A DNA stretch of 64,000 nucleotides, taken from Plectosphaerella cucumerina (taxonomy: Eukaryota > Ascomycota > Sordariomycetes > Glomerellales > Plectosphaerellaceae). Numbering within the stretch: position 1 is the first letter of the stretch; each line of letters starts with the position of its first letter. The notes beneath the pieces were generated by a model. That model made no database searches and had not been told where the DNA came from. It saw nothing but the letters and a program-made list of their open reading frames with translations. Shown piece after piece: positions 1 to 12,200 of this stretch. A program made the translations under genes and the position numbers. The stretch is taken from positions 5,084,001 to 5,148,000 of the forward strand of contig JAGPXD010000002.1 in assembly GCA_020746995.1 (NCBI GenBank), given 5' to 3'.

Positions 1-2796
1 GCCCTGGAAGACGTCAGCGTCAAGTACGACGGCACGGTTCGCAACTCACTCGGCGACATTCTCCAGTTCCTCTACGGAGAGGACGGTCTCGATGCTATTT
101 ACATCGAGAAGCAGCGCATGGACTTCCTGAACATGTCCCACAAGAAGTTCGATGACCGCTACCGCCTCGATGTTATGGATGAGAACAGGCCTGATGAGCT
201 CGACTGGCTCGAGTACGGCAACGAGATTGCTGGCGATCCCGAGTCTCAGCGTCTCCTTGACGAAGAGTACGAGGCCCTCTTGTCCGACCGCAAGCTTGTG
301 CGAGACATCAACGCGCGCAGGAAGGATGACGAGACGATGCAGCTGCCGCTGAACATTGTGCGCATCATCGACACGGCCAGGAAGCTGTTCAATGTCGAGG
401 ACTTCCAGCGCAGTGACCTCAAGCCCCAAGACGTCATCCCGGCCGTGCAGGCCATGCTGGACCGGATGATCATGGTCCGTGGAAGCGATGACATCTCTAA
501 GGAGGCCGACTACAGCGCCACGATCCTCTTCAAGGCCCTGCTGCGCTCTCGCCTGTCGTACAAGCGCATCGCCTGCTTCCAGCGTCTCAACAAGCTGGCT
601 TTCAACCACGTTCTGGGCGAACTGGAAGGTCGTTGGTCAAAGTCGTTCATCAGCCCCGGTGAGATGGTCGGTGTCCTTGCCGCCCAGTCCATCGGTGAGC
701 CCGCCACCCAGATGACTCTCAACACCTTCCATTTCGCTGGTGTGTCCTCTAAGAACGTTACTCTCGGTGTGCCGCGCCTCAAGGAAATTCTCAACCTGGC
801 GCAGAACATCAAGACCCCCTCGATGGTGGTGTACCTGAAGGAAGGCGAGGCAACTCAAGAGGCTGCCAAGACCCTTCGCAGCACTGTCGAGCACACGACT
901 CTTCGATCCGTCACCGCCATGACTGAGATCTACTACGATCCGGACCTGCGCTCCACGACTATTGACGCCGATTACGACATGGTCGACTCTTACTGGGCGA
1001 TTCCCGACGATTCCCACGCCACTATCGATCAACAGTCGAGGTGGCTGCTCCGTATCGTGCTGGACCGCCAGAAGATGCTGGACAAGGAACTGACGGTTGA
1101 GGACGTCGCTCTCCGCATCAAGTCCGAGTACCCGTCCGACTGCGCTCTGATCTACAGCGATAACAACGCCGATGAGCAGGTCATCCGTATTCGCACCCTC
1201 AAGACCGACAAGAACGCGGCCGCAGAGGATGACGACACAACGGAGGATGACATGATGCTCAAAACTTTCGAGACGCATCTGCTCGACACTCTCACACTAC
1301 GTGGTGTTCTCGGCATCGAGAGGGCTTTCCTGAACAAGGACACCAAGCTCATCGAGACGAGCGACGGTGCGCTGCTGGCTGCCAAGGCCGATGACCGCTG
1401 CCAGGAGTGGTACCTCGATACCTCGGGTACGGCGCTGGGTGATGTCCTGCGCGTTGATGGCATTGATGCCACCAGGCTCTACACCAACCACCTGTGGCAG
1501 ATTGTCGATGTCTTCGGTATCGAGGCAGCCCGTTCTGCCCTGGTCCGTGAGCTGACGCAGGTGCTGGCCTTCGACGGTTCCTACGTCAACCATCGTCATC
1601 TGGCCCTGCTGGTCGATGTCATGACGTACCGTGGTACCATCTCGGCTGTCACGCGTCACGGTATCAACCGTGCCGACACTGGTGCGCTCATGCGTTGTTC
1701 GTTCGAGGAGACGGTCGAGATTCTCCTGGAGGCTGCCGCCGTCGGCGAACTGGACGACTGCCGCGGAGTTTCCGAGAACGTCATGCTGGGACAGATGGCG
1801 CCCATGGGCACTGGACACTTTGAGGTCCTCCTCGACCCCAAGATGCTGGAGACGGTCATCAGCGACAACTCCCGCATGGGTCTGATGGCTGGTATGCCCA
1901 CCAAGAGTGCCGAAGATGGCGGCGCTGCGACGCCCTACGATACCGGATCGCCCATGGCCGACTCGGGCTATCTGTCTCTTGGCTCGCCCAGCGCAGGTGC
2001 AGGCAACTTCTCCCCAATTGTGGGTGCGGGCTCCGACGAGAACCCTGGCTTTGCCACCGACTACTCTGGCGGCTTTGGCGGATTCGCCAGCCCTGGACGA
2101 CCTACGAGTCCCTTCACCGCGTCTCCCACATCTCCGTTCGGTGGCGCCTTTGGTGGCGGTTACTCCCCCTCGTCTCCCAACGTCGGCTACTCCCCGACCT
2201 CGCCCCTCATGGACGGAGGCAACCGCTACGCGAGCTCTCCGCAGTTCAGCCCCTCGTCGCCCTCGTTCTCGCCGACGTCGCCGATTCACAGGCCGACGAG
2301 CCCTGCCAGTCCGAACTACAGCCCTACGTCGCCCAGCTACTCTCCCACGTCGCCCTCTTCGCCCAGGCACTACTCGCCGACGTCGCCTGCGCAGTTCAAC
2401 TCGCCGACGTCGCCCAGCTACTCGCCGGCCAGTCCCAGCTACAGCCCCACGTCTCCCAACGTGCACGGCGCCGGCCCGACCTCGCCGTCGTACTCGCCTG
2501 CGTCCCCCTCGTGGTCGCCAACGTCGCCGGGCTACTCTCCCACGAGCCCCGGCTTCCAAGGCGCGGGCACGCAGCAGTCGCCGACGAGCCCCAACTACTC
2601 GCCGACTGTAAGTTGAAACATCTGATGAAGTTGTTCCTCGAGCACAAGCTGACCATCTTCCAGTCTCCATCCTTCTCCCCCAGGACCCCTGGCCCCTCGG
2701 GTTCCGGAAACCAATAGTGAGCATCATCGAATTAGACACTCAAGTCGTCTCGACTAACGCGCTGCCAGCTCTCCTAATTCCCCCACTAACGACTGA
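1..2796 (+). CDS. RPB1: RNA polymerase II largest subunit (RPB1), 5'-truncated by the window edge
   Basis: Catalytic subunit of nuclear RNA polymerase II. The frame is open from base 1 (starting ALEDVSVKYDGT), which in this family lies just after the bridge helix, so about the first 800 residues are off the left edge; the Met at 118 is internal. The trigger-loop region (TLNTFHFAGVSSKNVTLGV) is at about 712-770. From about 2100 the protein becomes the C-terminal domain, with some twenty Tyr-Ser-Pro-Thr-Ser-Pro-Ser type repeats, many degenerate, mixed with Gly/Ser-rich spacer. Two introns lie near the end: 2608-2663 (GTAAGT..CAG, branch GCTGAC) and 2717-2768 (GTGAGC..CCAG, branch CTAAC). Splicing both removes stops at 2614 and 2715 and gives the final heptad YSPNSPTND before the stop at 2794-2796. 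The family assignment is certain; the two introns are inferred from splice consensus and from the restored heptad reading. Confidence 0.97.
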
Positions 2797-5700
2797 GGCG
2801 GCTTTGGATTGGTTCCTCACATCCGACTGATGAGGAGATCATCACACAAAACAGACACGGGTTGTCAAGCATTTTCCTACTTCCGAGAGGAGACACGGGC
2901 GGTCAGAGTCGTCTCGTTGCTCTTTTCACTTGTCCTTTTCTGCATTATAGAGCGGACCGAGATACAAAACAGAAGAACGCCCTCGGCACCGCAACACGGG
3001 CCCTGAGGCATACTGGGAGGGCGGAGGAGAGAGATGAAGAGATTGCGCGCCACAGGAGGGACAAAATTGCATTCGCGCGTGCGTGGCGAGGGGAGGAGGA
3101 AGGCCCGGAACGACACGGGCGGAAGGAGATGGATTTTTCATTGATTTCCCGTCAGAGAAAACAATCAAAAAAGTGGAAGAACGAACCGAAGGGTGGGCAA
3201 TTGGGGTGTTTCTGTATAAAGTCGAGTGTACATTATTTTTCTCCTCGCCCCGCGGGGATCAGGCGCTGGAGGGGGACGGCCGGACACGGACGGACAAGGC
3301 ACACGAGAAATGGGCCAGAGAGGATGCTTATTCCCGTTATTTTCCTTTCATCGTGGTTTTCTTCTCACTTTACTGCAGGTTCTTGACTCTGTCCGTTCCG
3401 GTCTGTCCTTTTCCAGGAGGGAGGAGGTTCAGATTGTAGGCCAGCCATGAGATTGAGACCACGCCACGCAAAGTCGTAGGCCAGAGCGCATTCTCCTTAA
3501 CTTTTGCCCATCCATCAGACGGATAGGATAGCTCACACAAATGGAGAATTTGCTACTCGCCTGTGCTCGCAAGTTTGGCATCACGAGTGGTGGATGTCTG
3601 TTAACGGGCGTATGTGGTACTGAGTGCTTGGATTCCGTGGGCCATGTCCATCACTGCTCGCCCAATTTAGGTCATCTTCTGCTTTGTCTCCAGCAGCGGT
3701 GCTCCATGTACCCCGTCTTCACACGATACTTTCCCGCTACTTTGCCGTCATCTCGACAACATCGCAGCCTCCAAGTTGCAATGCCTCTCCCTCCCCGCTG
3801 TTGCATCTCCGACATGACCTTTTTGCAGTCTTGGCCATGGCCAGACCTCCTTGGGTATCTACACTTGAGCCATGGTTGGCTCGCACTCTGACTCACATGT
3901 GGTTAAGTCGCTCTGTGCTCTTCGGCGAACCCTCAGAGTCAAAATGCCGGTTAACCAACATTGGAGCGGGCAGGCACGCGTCATCGGGAGCAGGGTGTGT
4001 GACGTCCCACCCGGCACAGCGACATGACATGCCAATCTCCTGTGTCATAAGCAGCCCATTGTGACTTGTTGGTAGTCAGAGTCCGGTGGCAGTGTATGCA
4101 CATCGGCTATCCTACATGACGCCCCTCCTCCAGTCTTGGGGTCCATGTACGCCGCCCGGCGGAGATGAAGATGTCTGCAGAACCTCCCCTCCATCATCGA
4201 ATTTCCTGCGGAATCTGGCCGCATCACCGCGGCCACTCCCGAGCCCCCTTTCCCCCCTTCGGTTCTTTGCTCCCATCTGGGGCTAGAGGCGGGCCGAGGG
4301 GAAAGGGTGGGGGTGATGGTGGTGATCTTGTATGCATTGGGGAGGCACAGGAGAGAAATGGTGCATCGGCTGCCAACGGGGTGTGCTCCGCACTGCTGAG
4401 CCATGGACCGGGAGCCAGGCCAGGCCAGACCCGGTGAGCAAGTAATGCAGAAACCTTGCATTGTGTGACGGCATGTCGTGTTGGGAGGCGGAGTTGCGGT
4501 TGGGGAGAGGGAGGGGGCCAGTTGGCCGGCCCAGGGCTCCGTCCGTCTTGCCCAGCCGGCCAACATGTGAGGCCGGGCCAGGCCACGGGCAACCGGATTT
4601 GGAGGTTTCTCTGCCTTGCGAGACACGCAGGGATGCTAGCCTCGCCGGCGGCCGCAGGACAAGCCGGTCTCGACACTGGGAGTTCAGGGAGATAAAGAGA
4701 GAGTGGACAAAGTCAGCCTCGTGGCATCCCTGGCAAGAAGGCTTCTAGAAGGCGGCCATGGCCGACGTCTACAAAGCTCGTCGAAGCCATATACTTGCTG
4801 TGTCCCTGTGACGACCGGTCATCAGGCCGGCCTTCATAGCCCGAGGCGCAGAAAAGAGCCCACGCTCGGGAGCTCATCCCCCTTCAGGCCAGGGCACAGG
4901 AGGTCATGTGAAGGGATGGGGGCCATTGTAGAATCAGGTGATGACGATTACGCCCGTGTTGGCGCTCTCGCCGAAACAGGCGACAAGCGTGATGATAGTC
5001 GACTTTTGGCCCCCAAAGCCAAGGCTTGTCCATATACTCGTACCCGAGCCTGGACAGAAGTTGAGCGATAGAAGCGCGCTAGCCCCCAACAGTCTCTGGC
5101 CGCCGAAGCGTTGCATCCTACAGCCGCCGACAACGACCGCGGATCGTTGATGGTTGGAGGCCGCCCTTTGAACATTGCGGGACCTCTTCCCCCCCCTGGC
5201 TTTCACCGATGAGATGCTTCGGGGATGAAGGCGGGCAGACAGGCAGGTAGGCAGCGGGGGCATACCCAAGATGCATGCCTCCTCCTCTCCGCCAATGTCC
5301 CCCTATTCACAGCTGACGACGCGAGAAGTCTTGTGCGTCGCTCGTGTGACGGCCCCTGTCTTGCCCCGGCGTCATGTCGTTGCCGCCCACCCCTCCGAGT
5401 TCACCCCTCCTTCCAGGGCGATGCTGAGCGGTGCCGGCGTGACGTTGAAGTTGAGGCCGGCTGCGGCATGCGGATGGCGCGGCACCTCGCGGGTCCTTCT
5501 GCAACGGTCTGGCGCAGCGGCAGGGGTGGCGGCGCATCGAAAGGCTGCTGATTGGCGCGTTGCCTTCTTCTTAGCCGCCGACATGTGGTAGAAGATGGTG
5601 TGTTGCCTTGAGATGGGCGGCCAGCAAAGCAGTGTGGTGCGCTGCAGGGCCCCCCCGCCTGACACCTGCATATGCATCCGGAGGCCGAGTCGGGCGTGGC

Positions 5701-8700
5701 GTGGGCTCCTCCCAAAAAACTCCAACGACACGACATGGAACAGGACGAACTTGCCGGCCACGGTCGGTTCTGCACGGCGACATGGTCGACGGGCTTTTCC
5801 GCCGCGGGGCCAAGGTCGTCAGCAGTCCATCGCGCGAGTCGGTGTCCGGTTGGGAGGTTGGTGATGGGACTGCAGCGACATGCGCGTGGTCCGTCTTGGC
5901 TCGCTCGCCTGGTATGATGAAAACGTTGCCCAGCCGGTGGTGGTGTATGTCGCATGCCTGCCCTGTCGCCTGAGGGCGTAGAGAGGCACGAATAGGCCAG
6001 GGGACCAGGTCACCTTTCCACTATCCCCGTTCCCGCTCTCGTCTGTGCTGATCGGACGGATGATGGCCGGTCGGTCGGTCGGCTTCAGGAACAGCTGCGG
6101 CAGGGTTACATCGGGGGATTTGAGGGATCAGATATTGAACCGCCCTAGCTGGCACCATCGAATTTGGGGCCGGCTCCAAATTGTCTTTCTCTGCTTCGAC
6201 CGATGGGGGCGGCCAGTCCGACGCAGACCCCGGTGCAACTCTTGGTGCGGTCCATGGGGGTGAGGCCATGTTGCTGCGCTACCAGAAGGGAGCCGTGGAG
6301 ATACAAGGTTGCGTACAGCGGGCGACGCGTCGCACGTTGCGCTGCTCTGCCCATGTCCTGCGGGCGGCCGAGCGGAGAGGAGTGGGCAGGCCTCATCCCG
6401 TCGTCGTACGCTCCGAGAGGTGTCGGATACGAGCTTCTTCCTGCGGCCGGCGGCGGCACGGCAGGTCACGTTTCGCAGCAGCGGAAAATAAACGGTCGGG
6501 TAGCGGCCTCTGGCGTCTGAGGCAAAAGCCGATGCTGCCTGCTTGCTGCCAGGACCAACCAACCGACCAACCCGCCAGCGAGCCGACCTTCTTCCATCTT
6601 CTCCCGCCGTGGACCTCGTGGATGGACGGGGGCATGACGTGTGCTGGGACCACGTGCGATAGGCATCCCGTCACCCGTCACCCGTCCTTCCTCGTTTCTT
6701 TGTCTCCCCGTCATCGTGTATGCAGCAAGGCGACCGGTCGGCCGGCTGTCGTCATCAGGCCGCTCTCATTGCCCTGCCAATGCCGTAGGTGCCCCTCCTC
6801 TCCCGATCATACCCCTCTCGTCATTCTTCGAGGCTTTCCGGCTGCAATATTGGATGATGAGGTTGGCCCCCTAAGAAGCTCGGCGAGATGTCGTTGAAAG
6901 AGAATGGCGCGGCTACTGACTGAAGCGCAAGCTTAGCCTCAACGGTGTGGCCCCCCTTAGTGCCGCGATCCTTTCCGCCCCTGTGACCTGTCACTGAACT
7001 CTGATGTGGTGGGCGGGCTGATCGGCAGGCTATTGATGGGGCCGTCATTTGCCTGATGATTTGACACAAAGGCCCTGGCGGAGTGGCGGAGCCCTCTGGA
7101 CTTGTCGCTGGCCCCTTTTTTCCTGTCGATTTCGCAACTGGACTTGGCAGATTTCCCCCCTCCATTTCATTGCATCCTGGTGACACAAACGGCCGGACCG
7201 ACAGGAGCGAAAGGAAAAAAGTCAACTGCTCTTCGTCTCGGCGCTTTGCAAACACGGCCGGCCGATCGCTGGTCCCGTGCCGTCTCTTCTGGCAGCCGGG
7301 CGAGCCTCACTTGCCAGACTCGAGCGATGACACGGCTGGCTAGCTCTGCAGTCGCTGCCCAGCCGTGCGTGAGAGATTGCAAAGTTGACTGACTGATGGC
7401 CGGCCCCGCTGCCGACTGGCATGTTCGTCCGTCCGCCCGGTCGACATTTGGGTAGGGGGCTTGAACGGGGGCACAATTCTTCGCCTTCGACAACCATCAC
7501 ATGACGAGGCTGCAATGCGAGTCACTGCCCCGCCGCTACGAGGCATCCCTCGCAATCTCCAGGGCAGGGCTGGCTCGACTTGGGCGATCCCTGTCCCGCG
7601 GCGGCCCTCGCGGCGGCCCAACGGGGGGGCCGAAAAGGTCGCATCAGCAGGCCGCATGGCAAGGCGTGTGCCGCGTGCTGTAGGCAGACCACCACCAAAG
7701 GCTTGGGGGGAGGGGGCCGCGGGACTTGCGCTGGGGGTGGCGGAAGCTAGCCCTGCCGAGCAACGTGCTTCTGGCCGGCCTGCCGCGCTCTCCCGTCCGT
7801 CGGTCAGTACCAGAACTGGGCTGGTCTGGTTGTCGGCGTGCCTCAGACGCCTTGCTGCTCCCCGGCCCAGGCGGCTGCTGTTGTGCGACCCCGGATTTTC
7901 TGACAGGTTAGACAAAGTTTGTGCCTCGCTCCTGAGTTCGTCGTACCGTGAACAGTTGCCGTTGACCTACCAGCGTGACCAGCCAGCCCAACGCCGGCCC
8001 GATGCCGATTTCCTATTTGCATCTTCCCGTCATAGCCTGCACTCGACTGGCCCGCCCACACACACACTCTCTCTGGCAGAACCTCTTCCATCTCTGTTCA
8101 GTCTCGTTGTTGCATCCGACAGCCGGCCTGCCGCCCTATCGTCTGCGAGGGAGAAAGGGGGGTTAGGCCGAAGGATGCGGATGGAGGTCTCTTGGGGGCG
8201 GTTGGGTGGGTATGAAGATCGATTATTCCGGCACAGGCCGAAGGAACTATCAACAGCAATACTGGTGGTTCCATCGGAACCAATGTTCGCCCTCATGCGT
8301 CGTGACTCTCCCCAGACAGAAAATGTCCACAAGCCGCCCATCGTAGGAATTTGAGTGCGTAAAGGATCGTGAGAAGAAGAGAAGGAGATGGAGGGAAAAA
8401 TGAAAGATGCAAGGAAAAAGAGCGCTGCCGCGATGCAAGCCGCGCTCGTGGCTCGGCACATGAATCGTCCATCCGTTGGGTTCGTCTGCCCGCCTGCCCG
8501 TCGTCGTCATGGGCCTCGTCCTTTGCAGGTCGTCTCCATGCGTGTAGAAAATGGTGCTCCCGTGTGGAAAGAAGATGTCTGTCTCCCGACATTGCCTTGT
8601 GGTGGCCGTGATCTATAGTTTGCGGTCCCGTCCGCGACATTTGGAGGGCGTTGAAGGCCGGGGGCTGGGACTTTGAGGTGCCCGAGAAGGTGAGCTAGGA

Positions 8701-8730
8701 TGGCTTTGCGGGCATCGGGCAGTCACCAAC
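2797..8730. other. Gene desert, left part: RPB1 3' UTR, then no recognisable gene
   Basis: The first few hundred bases are presumably the RPB1 3' UTR. After that I see no family-recognisable protein on either strand. A TATA-like TATAAAG at about 3215 is not followed by a convincing reading frame. The long open frames here (for example 6181-6897 and 7461-8354 on the plus strand) start at non-ATG codons, are rich in Arg/Pro/Gly/Cys, and look like chance frames in GC-rich DNA. There is no AT-rich, RIP-like character and no transposon relic that I can identify. The 3' UTR of the small minus-strand gene at 8731-8940 would lie at the right end. Confidence 0.6.
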
Positions 8731-8940
8731 CTACGCTCCGCGGCCTGCCCGCTGGCAGTCTGGGCAATAGGAGTCCTGAACATCGGTCGATACCGTGTAG
8801 TTCGGGCAGGCCGACACGGCCTGGTTGTTTTCCTTCGCCCTGGCCATGGTGCTCCTGTGCTGCGCGCAGAACAGCTCCACGGGAGGGTATGCGTCGGAGG
8901 TGTGCGAGCACTTGAACTGGACGATGATGGATTGACACAT
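8731..8940 (-). CDS. Small Cys-rich protein, 69 aa, probably metal-binding; single exon
   Basis: ATG at 8940, stop TAG at 8731. The protein begins MCQSIIVQFKCSHTSDAYP and has six cysteines, ending in a CPDCQRAG knuckle: C2, C11, a pair C24/C45 and C58/C61, with His at 13 and 27. Small fungal proteins starting Met-Cys, with a Cys-x-His early and a Cys-x2-Cys near the end, are common in Sordariomycetes, and a zinc-binding fold is a reasonable inference; no function is known to me. There is no signal peptide or membrane segment, so it is probably cytosolic or nuclear. Support for a real gene: a minus-strand TATA box (9249-9254) about 310 bases upstream and a leader rich in CA/CT. It stands alone in a desert, with nothing recognised for 6 kb on one side and 9 kb on the other. 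Confidence 0.7.
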   Translation of the reverse strand: MCQSIIVQFKCSHTSDAYPPVELFCAQHRSTMARAKENNQAVSACPNYTVSTDVQDSYCPDCQRAGRGA

Positions 8941-9248
8941 GACAGGCGGGTGGTGGTAGGGTGTCTTGTTGTTGTTGCTGTGCTGGTGTGACGAGACTTG
9001 GGCTGGTGTGCGTGACTCGGGTGTTGGGCCGACGAGTCGTCTTTAGGCAGAGGTATTTGGGTCTGGAAACACTGTTGTCGAGCTTGGGTGTGAAGGGGGA
9101 CAGGATTTGATGGAGAGCAGAGGTAAAGTTTGAAGTGGCAGTGATGGGAGCAAGCCGCGAGGGGAAGGGAAGATCTCGCTGTGAGAAGGAGGCTGATGGG
9201 TTCTCTGCTTCGAGGGGGGAAATGTGAAAAGAGGAGGTGTTGCCGGAG

Positions 9249-9254
9249 TTTATA
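9249..9254 (-). promoter_or_regulatory. TATA box for the 69 aa Cys-rich gene
   Basis: On the minus strand this reads CATATAAACTC. It lies about 310 bases upstream of the ATG at 8940. Between the two is a CT/CA-rich sequence with no minus-strand ATG-initiated frame of note, typical of a fungal 5' leader of about 280 bases. Confidence 0.55.
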
Positions 9255-12200
9255 TGCCTCTGTGACATGAGCCCGAGGATCTGGTTATTGGCTTGCAAGT
9301 GTCTGTCCGGTACAGTGGGCTGACTTGTTTGCCATCATCAATCAACCACCCAACGGAAGAAGAATAAGTGGAAGTCGATGATTCCACCGACGGGACCAAA
9401 GTGGAAGCTCCGTGTGGTCAGAGGTTGTTGGGTTGCTGTCGCGGCTCGGGCCTGTGAAGATTCGCCGTTGGCACGTTGGTTCGGCGAAGGGGGCAAGTAT
9501 CACCACCGCAGGGAGGTGGAGGGATATAGTGAGAGGTACTGTGCGGTCTCGCAAAGCAAAGGTCGTTGTACCCCTTTATGACAAGGTACATGCAGAGACG
9601 CTCGGCCTGTCAACGGGCCAGATGGGGTCGGCTTGATCTGCACCTCTTGCGGGAACTGCCTGATTGTGGAGAAGCAAGGGCCTCCGAGTCTTCGCCAGCC
9701 CGTTGGAACCTGTGCACCTTGCAGACTTGTTGCCGAGTACACACCATCAAGAGGGGGTGGTGAGAAGAAAAAGAGTGTGATGGCGATGCTCCTGGGGTAT
9801 ACTTCCGACGAGATGAGCCACGGCCGAGCAGCGGGCGGGCGGGCGGACGCCAACTTGACGGGAAGCTAGCAGGCGCAGGTGACCAGAGCAGGGGGCCTCA
9901 GGTGAGAAGCAGCTTCTGGAAAGATAAAGTGTGCTGCATATGAGGAACCTGGACAGTATGTAGGGTAAAGGTGGTGGTGGTGGGTGTTTCTGTCTTGACT
10001 GCGTCCGCTGCGTGTGATAATGTGCGTGTGAGGAATGGGGGAACCCTGAGGTGTGGCAATGCGGGTTGCCCGTCCGTCCGCCTGGCTGCCCGCTGCCCCT
10101 GCCGTCCGGGAAGACCTGTGCTGCAGCTAGGGTATGTACGTCGTCGGGGGCCCACGGCAAAGTGCGTGCAACCGATCAGTTGCCCGAGGTGAGAGAGCTG
10201 TCACAAAGCCTTGACGAGAGCGAGAGGTCAGGAATTTCGGTTGAATCGGCTGGTCCCAGGCAGATGATGCTTGTGTGAAGAGACAGAAAAGGAGTGCTTG
10301 AGGCGTCGGGGGCACGCGGCGTCTGGGCCAAGAGGGGGATGCGGGCGGCGGGTTTGACGAGTCGAAAAGTGCCGGTGCAGAAGGAGAAGGGGGGCCTTCT
10401 CGTTCCGCGTGTCCTTCGGGGGTTGGTGGTGGTGGTGACGATTGTGACAACCCTTGAAGGAAGGGGGACTGGCTGTTTGTTCTGTTCGGCGTGTGAGTGG
10501 GAGAAGAAGCTGGGCTTTCGGGCCACCCCCGCCCACACCCGTCGAGAGGGTGGTGAAGACAAGACTGGATATCCATGAACTCCCGTGATAGGTACCCGCA
10601 ATCAACGCGTCCCCTGTCCAATGTCATGCCCCAGTTGGGGAGTGGTCAAGGCTGGGGACTGGACCCGGAGGCCGACTTGACGCCACAGCCCACCAGTCAC
10701 TCCGAGGTCTGCGCATGGACTTGACATGGTCAGGACATGACATGGGGATCGCGGTTCTGGCGTGGCTACGAGTATAGGGCCCTGGTCAATTCTCGATTCG
10801 GCAGCTGGACATTGCGTCGTACGCCGTCGTTCATTGTGATGCCGGTTTGAGTAGTAGGTCGACAGGTATTGGGCTTTCTGCGCCCTCTTCCACCTCGAGG
10901 AGGACAGCGGACGGTCTGAAGGCGTGGATCGCCCAAATAATGTTGCACATTGGGTACGAACCAGGAAGCCTGGTTAGCTCTGATCGAGGTTTGGTTGGCG
11001 CCAGAGCTTCGCCTTTGTTCGATGATTAGGCCTCTTCACGGACCCTCCGCAGCACAATGGGTGTGCTAACCCGCCGAATCCCCGAGTTTTTGAACAAAGA
11101 AAGATTGCCAGGCATTAATTGGACCGAGCCTTCGATGCCAGGGGGCAACTGCTGGGCTTGCCCATCCCTTGACGCTACGCAGAAGAAGCCGGGTGTTACG
11201 ACAGCGGGTGGCTGCAGACGAGGCAAGATCTGCTGCCATGATGGCCCTCAATGTCTCACGGCAGGCTGGCTCGGCGTGACGAGGCCGGCCGACGACGGGC
11301 TGCAGAGGCTTCATCGAGACTGAGAGTGGGCTTCGCGAACAGATGGTCCGCGACAGGCCTTATTTCGGGGTCCAGGGTGCCCCGGCTTCGTAGATCGGAC
11401 AGGATGTGAGAGGAACGTGCTGAGACGAGTCCGGGATCTCGCGCCAGCAGCACTCCCAGGCCCGGAGAAGGGAGAGAGCAAGAATCGCAGTCCAGTCCAC
11501 AGTCGTTCCCCGCAATTACTTTTGATTACAGCTTGATTCCGTTGATGCTTCGTGTCGTGCGACAGGCGGCCGTCGAGGGCCTGTCCATGACACTCGGACA
11601 AAGGCTCGCAACATCCGTCATACTTGTGGCTTGGTATCGGGCGACCAGTCAAGGGAGAGGCTTGTTGAAGACCATGCCAACCGATCTGCAGTTGATGGTT
11701 TCCACGCTGCTGTTCTCCATGCAAGAACCGGCCGCGCCGTGTCCTGGCAAGACCTTGGCAAGGCCGCCGGGACTGTGCCGTAACAGTAGACCAGGGTCTT
11801 GAGCACAGGCGTCGAGAAGACCAGGGAGGTGAGCCGAACAGAGTGCATCGTACAACAGCACGTACGCACTGATGGAGCTGCCGGGTCGAATGTGCCTGGG
11901 AAGAAAGTGCCGCGGGCTGACTAGGTATCGCGCCATGTTGGTGACCTGCGCGGCCTGGACGGGAAGGCCTTGTCCCTGTTGATGTCACTGTCTGGGGGCA
12001 CCATCCCTGCTGAGTTGGGGAGGCAAGCCGCCGTCAGGCTAACGGGCGTTGCATCGATCTGTCTTCGGACCCAGCGGTCGTGTCAGCCACGCGGGCAAGC
12101 CGCGAAGATTTAGCTCAGCAGCTAGCCGCGCCCGTTTGTTGGCGGCATGATAGCATGGCATGGCGTGGGTTCCTGCGACGTGACACGGGCGGAATGAGCC

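Noticed and set aside
1297..2739. 480-codon minus-strand frame opposite the RPB1 CTD
   Set aside because: Arg/Gly-rich antisense shadow of the repetitive GC-rich heptad region; the plus strand is unmistakably RPB1.
3214..3222. TATAAAG promoter-like motif
   Set aside because: No plausible coding frame or leader follows; the only nearby ATG frame is 16 codons.
6181..6897. 238-codon plus-strand frame
   Set aside because: Starts at TTG, rich in Arg/Cys/Pro, no family resemblance or promoter; chance frame in GC-rich DNA.
7461..8354. 297-codon plus-strand frame
   Set aside because: Starts at a non-ATG codon, Arg/Pro/Ala-rich, no recognisable motif; competing frames on both strands.
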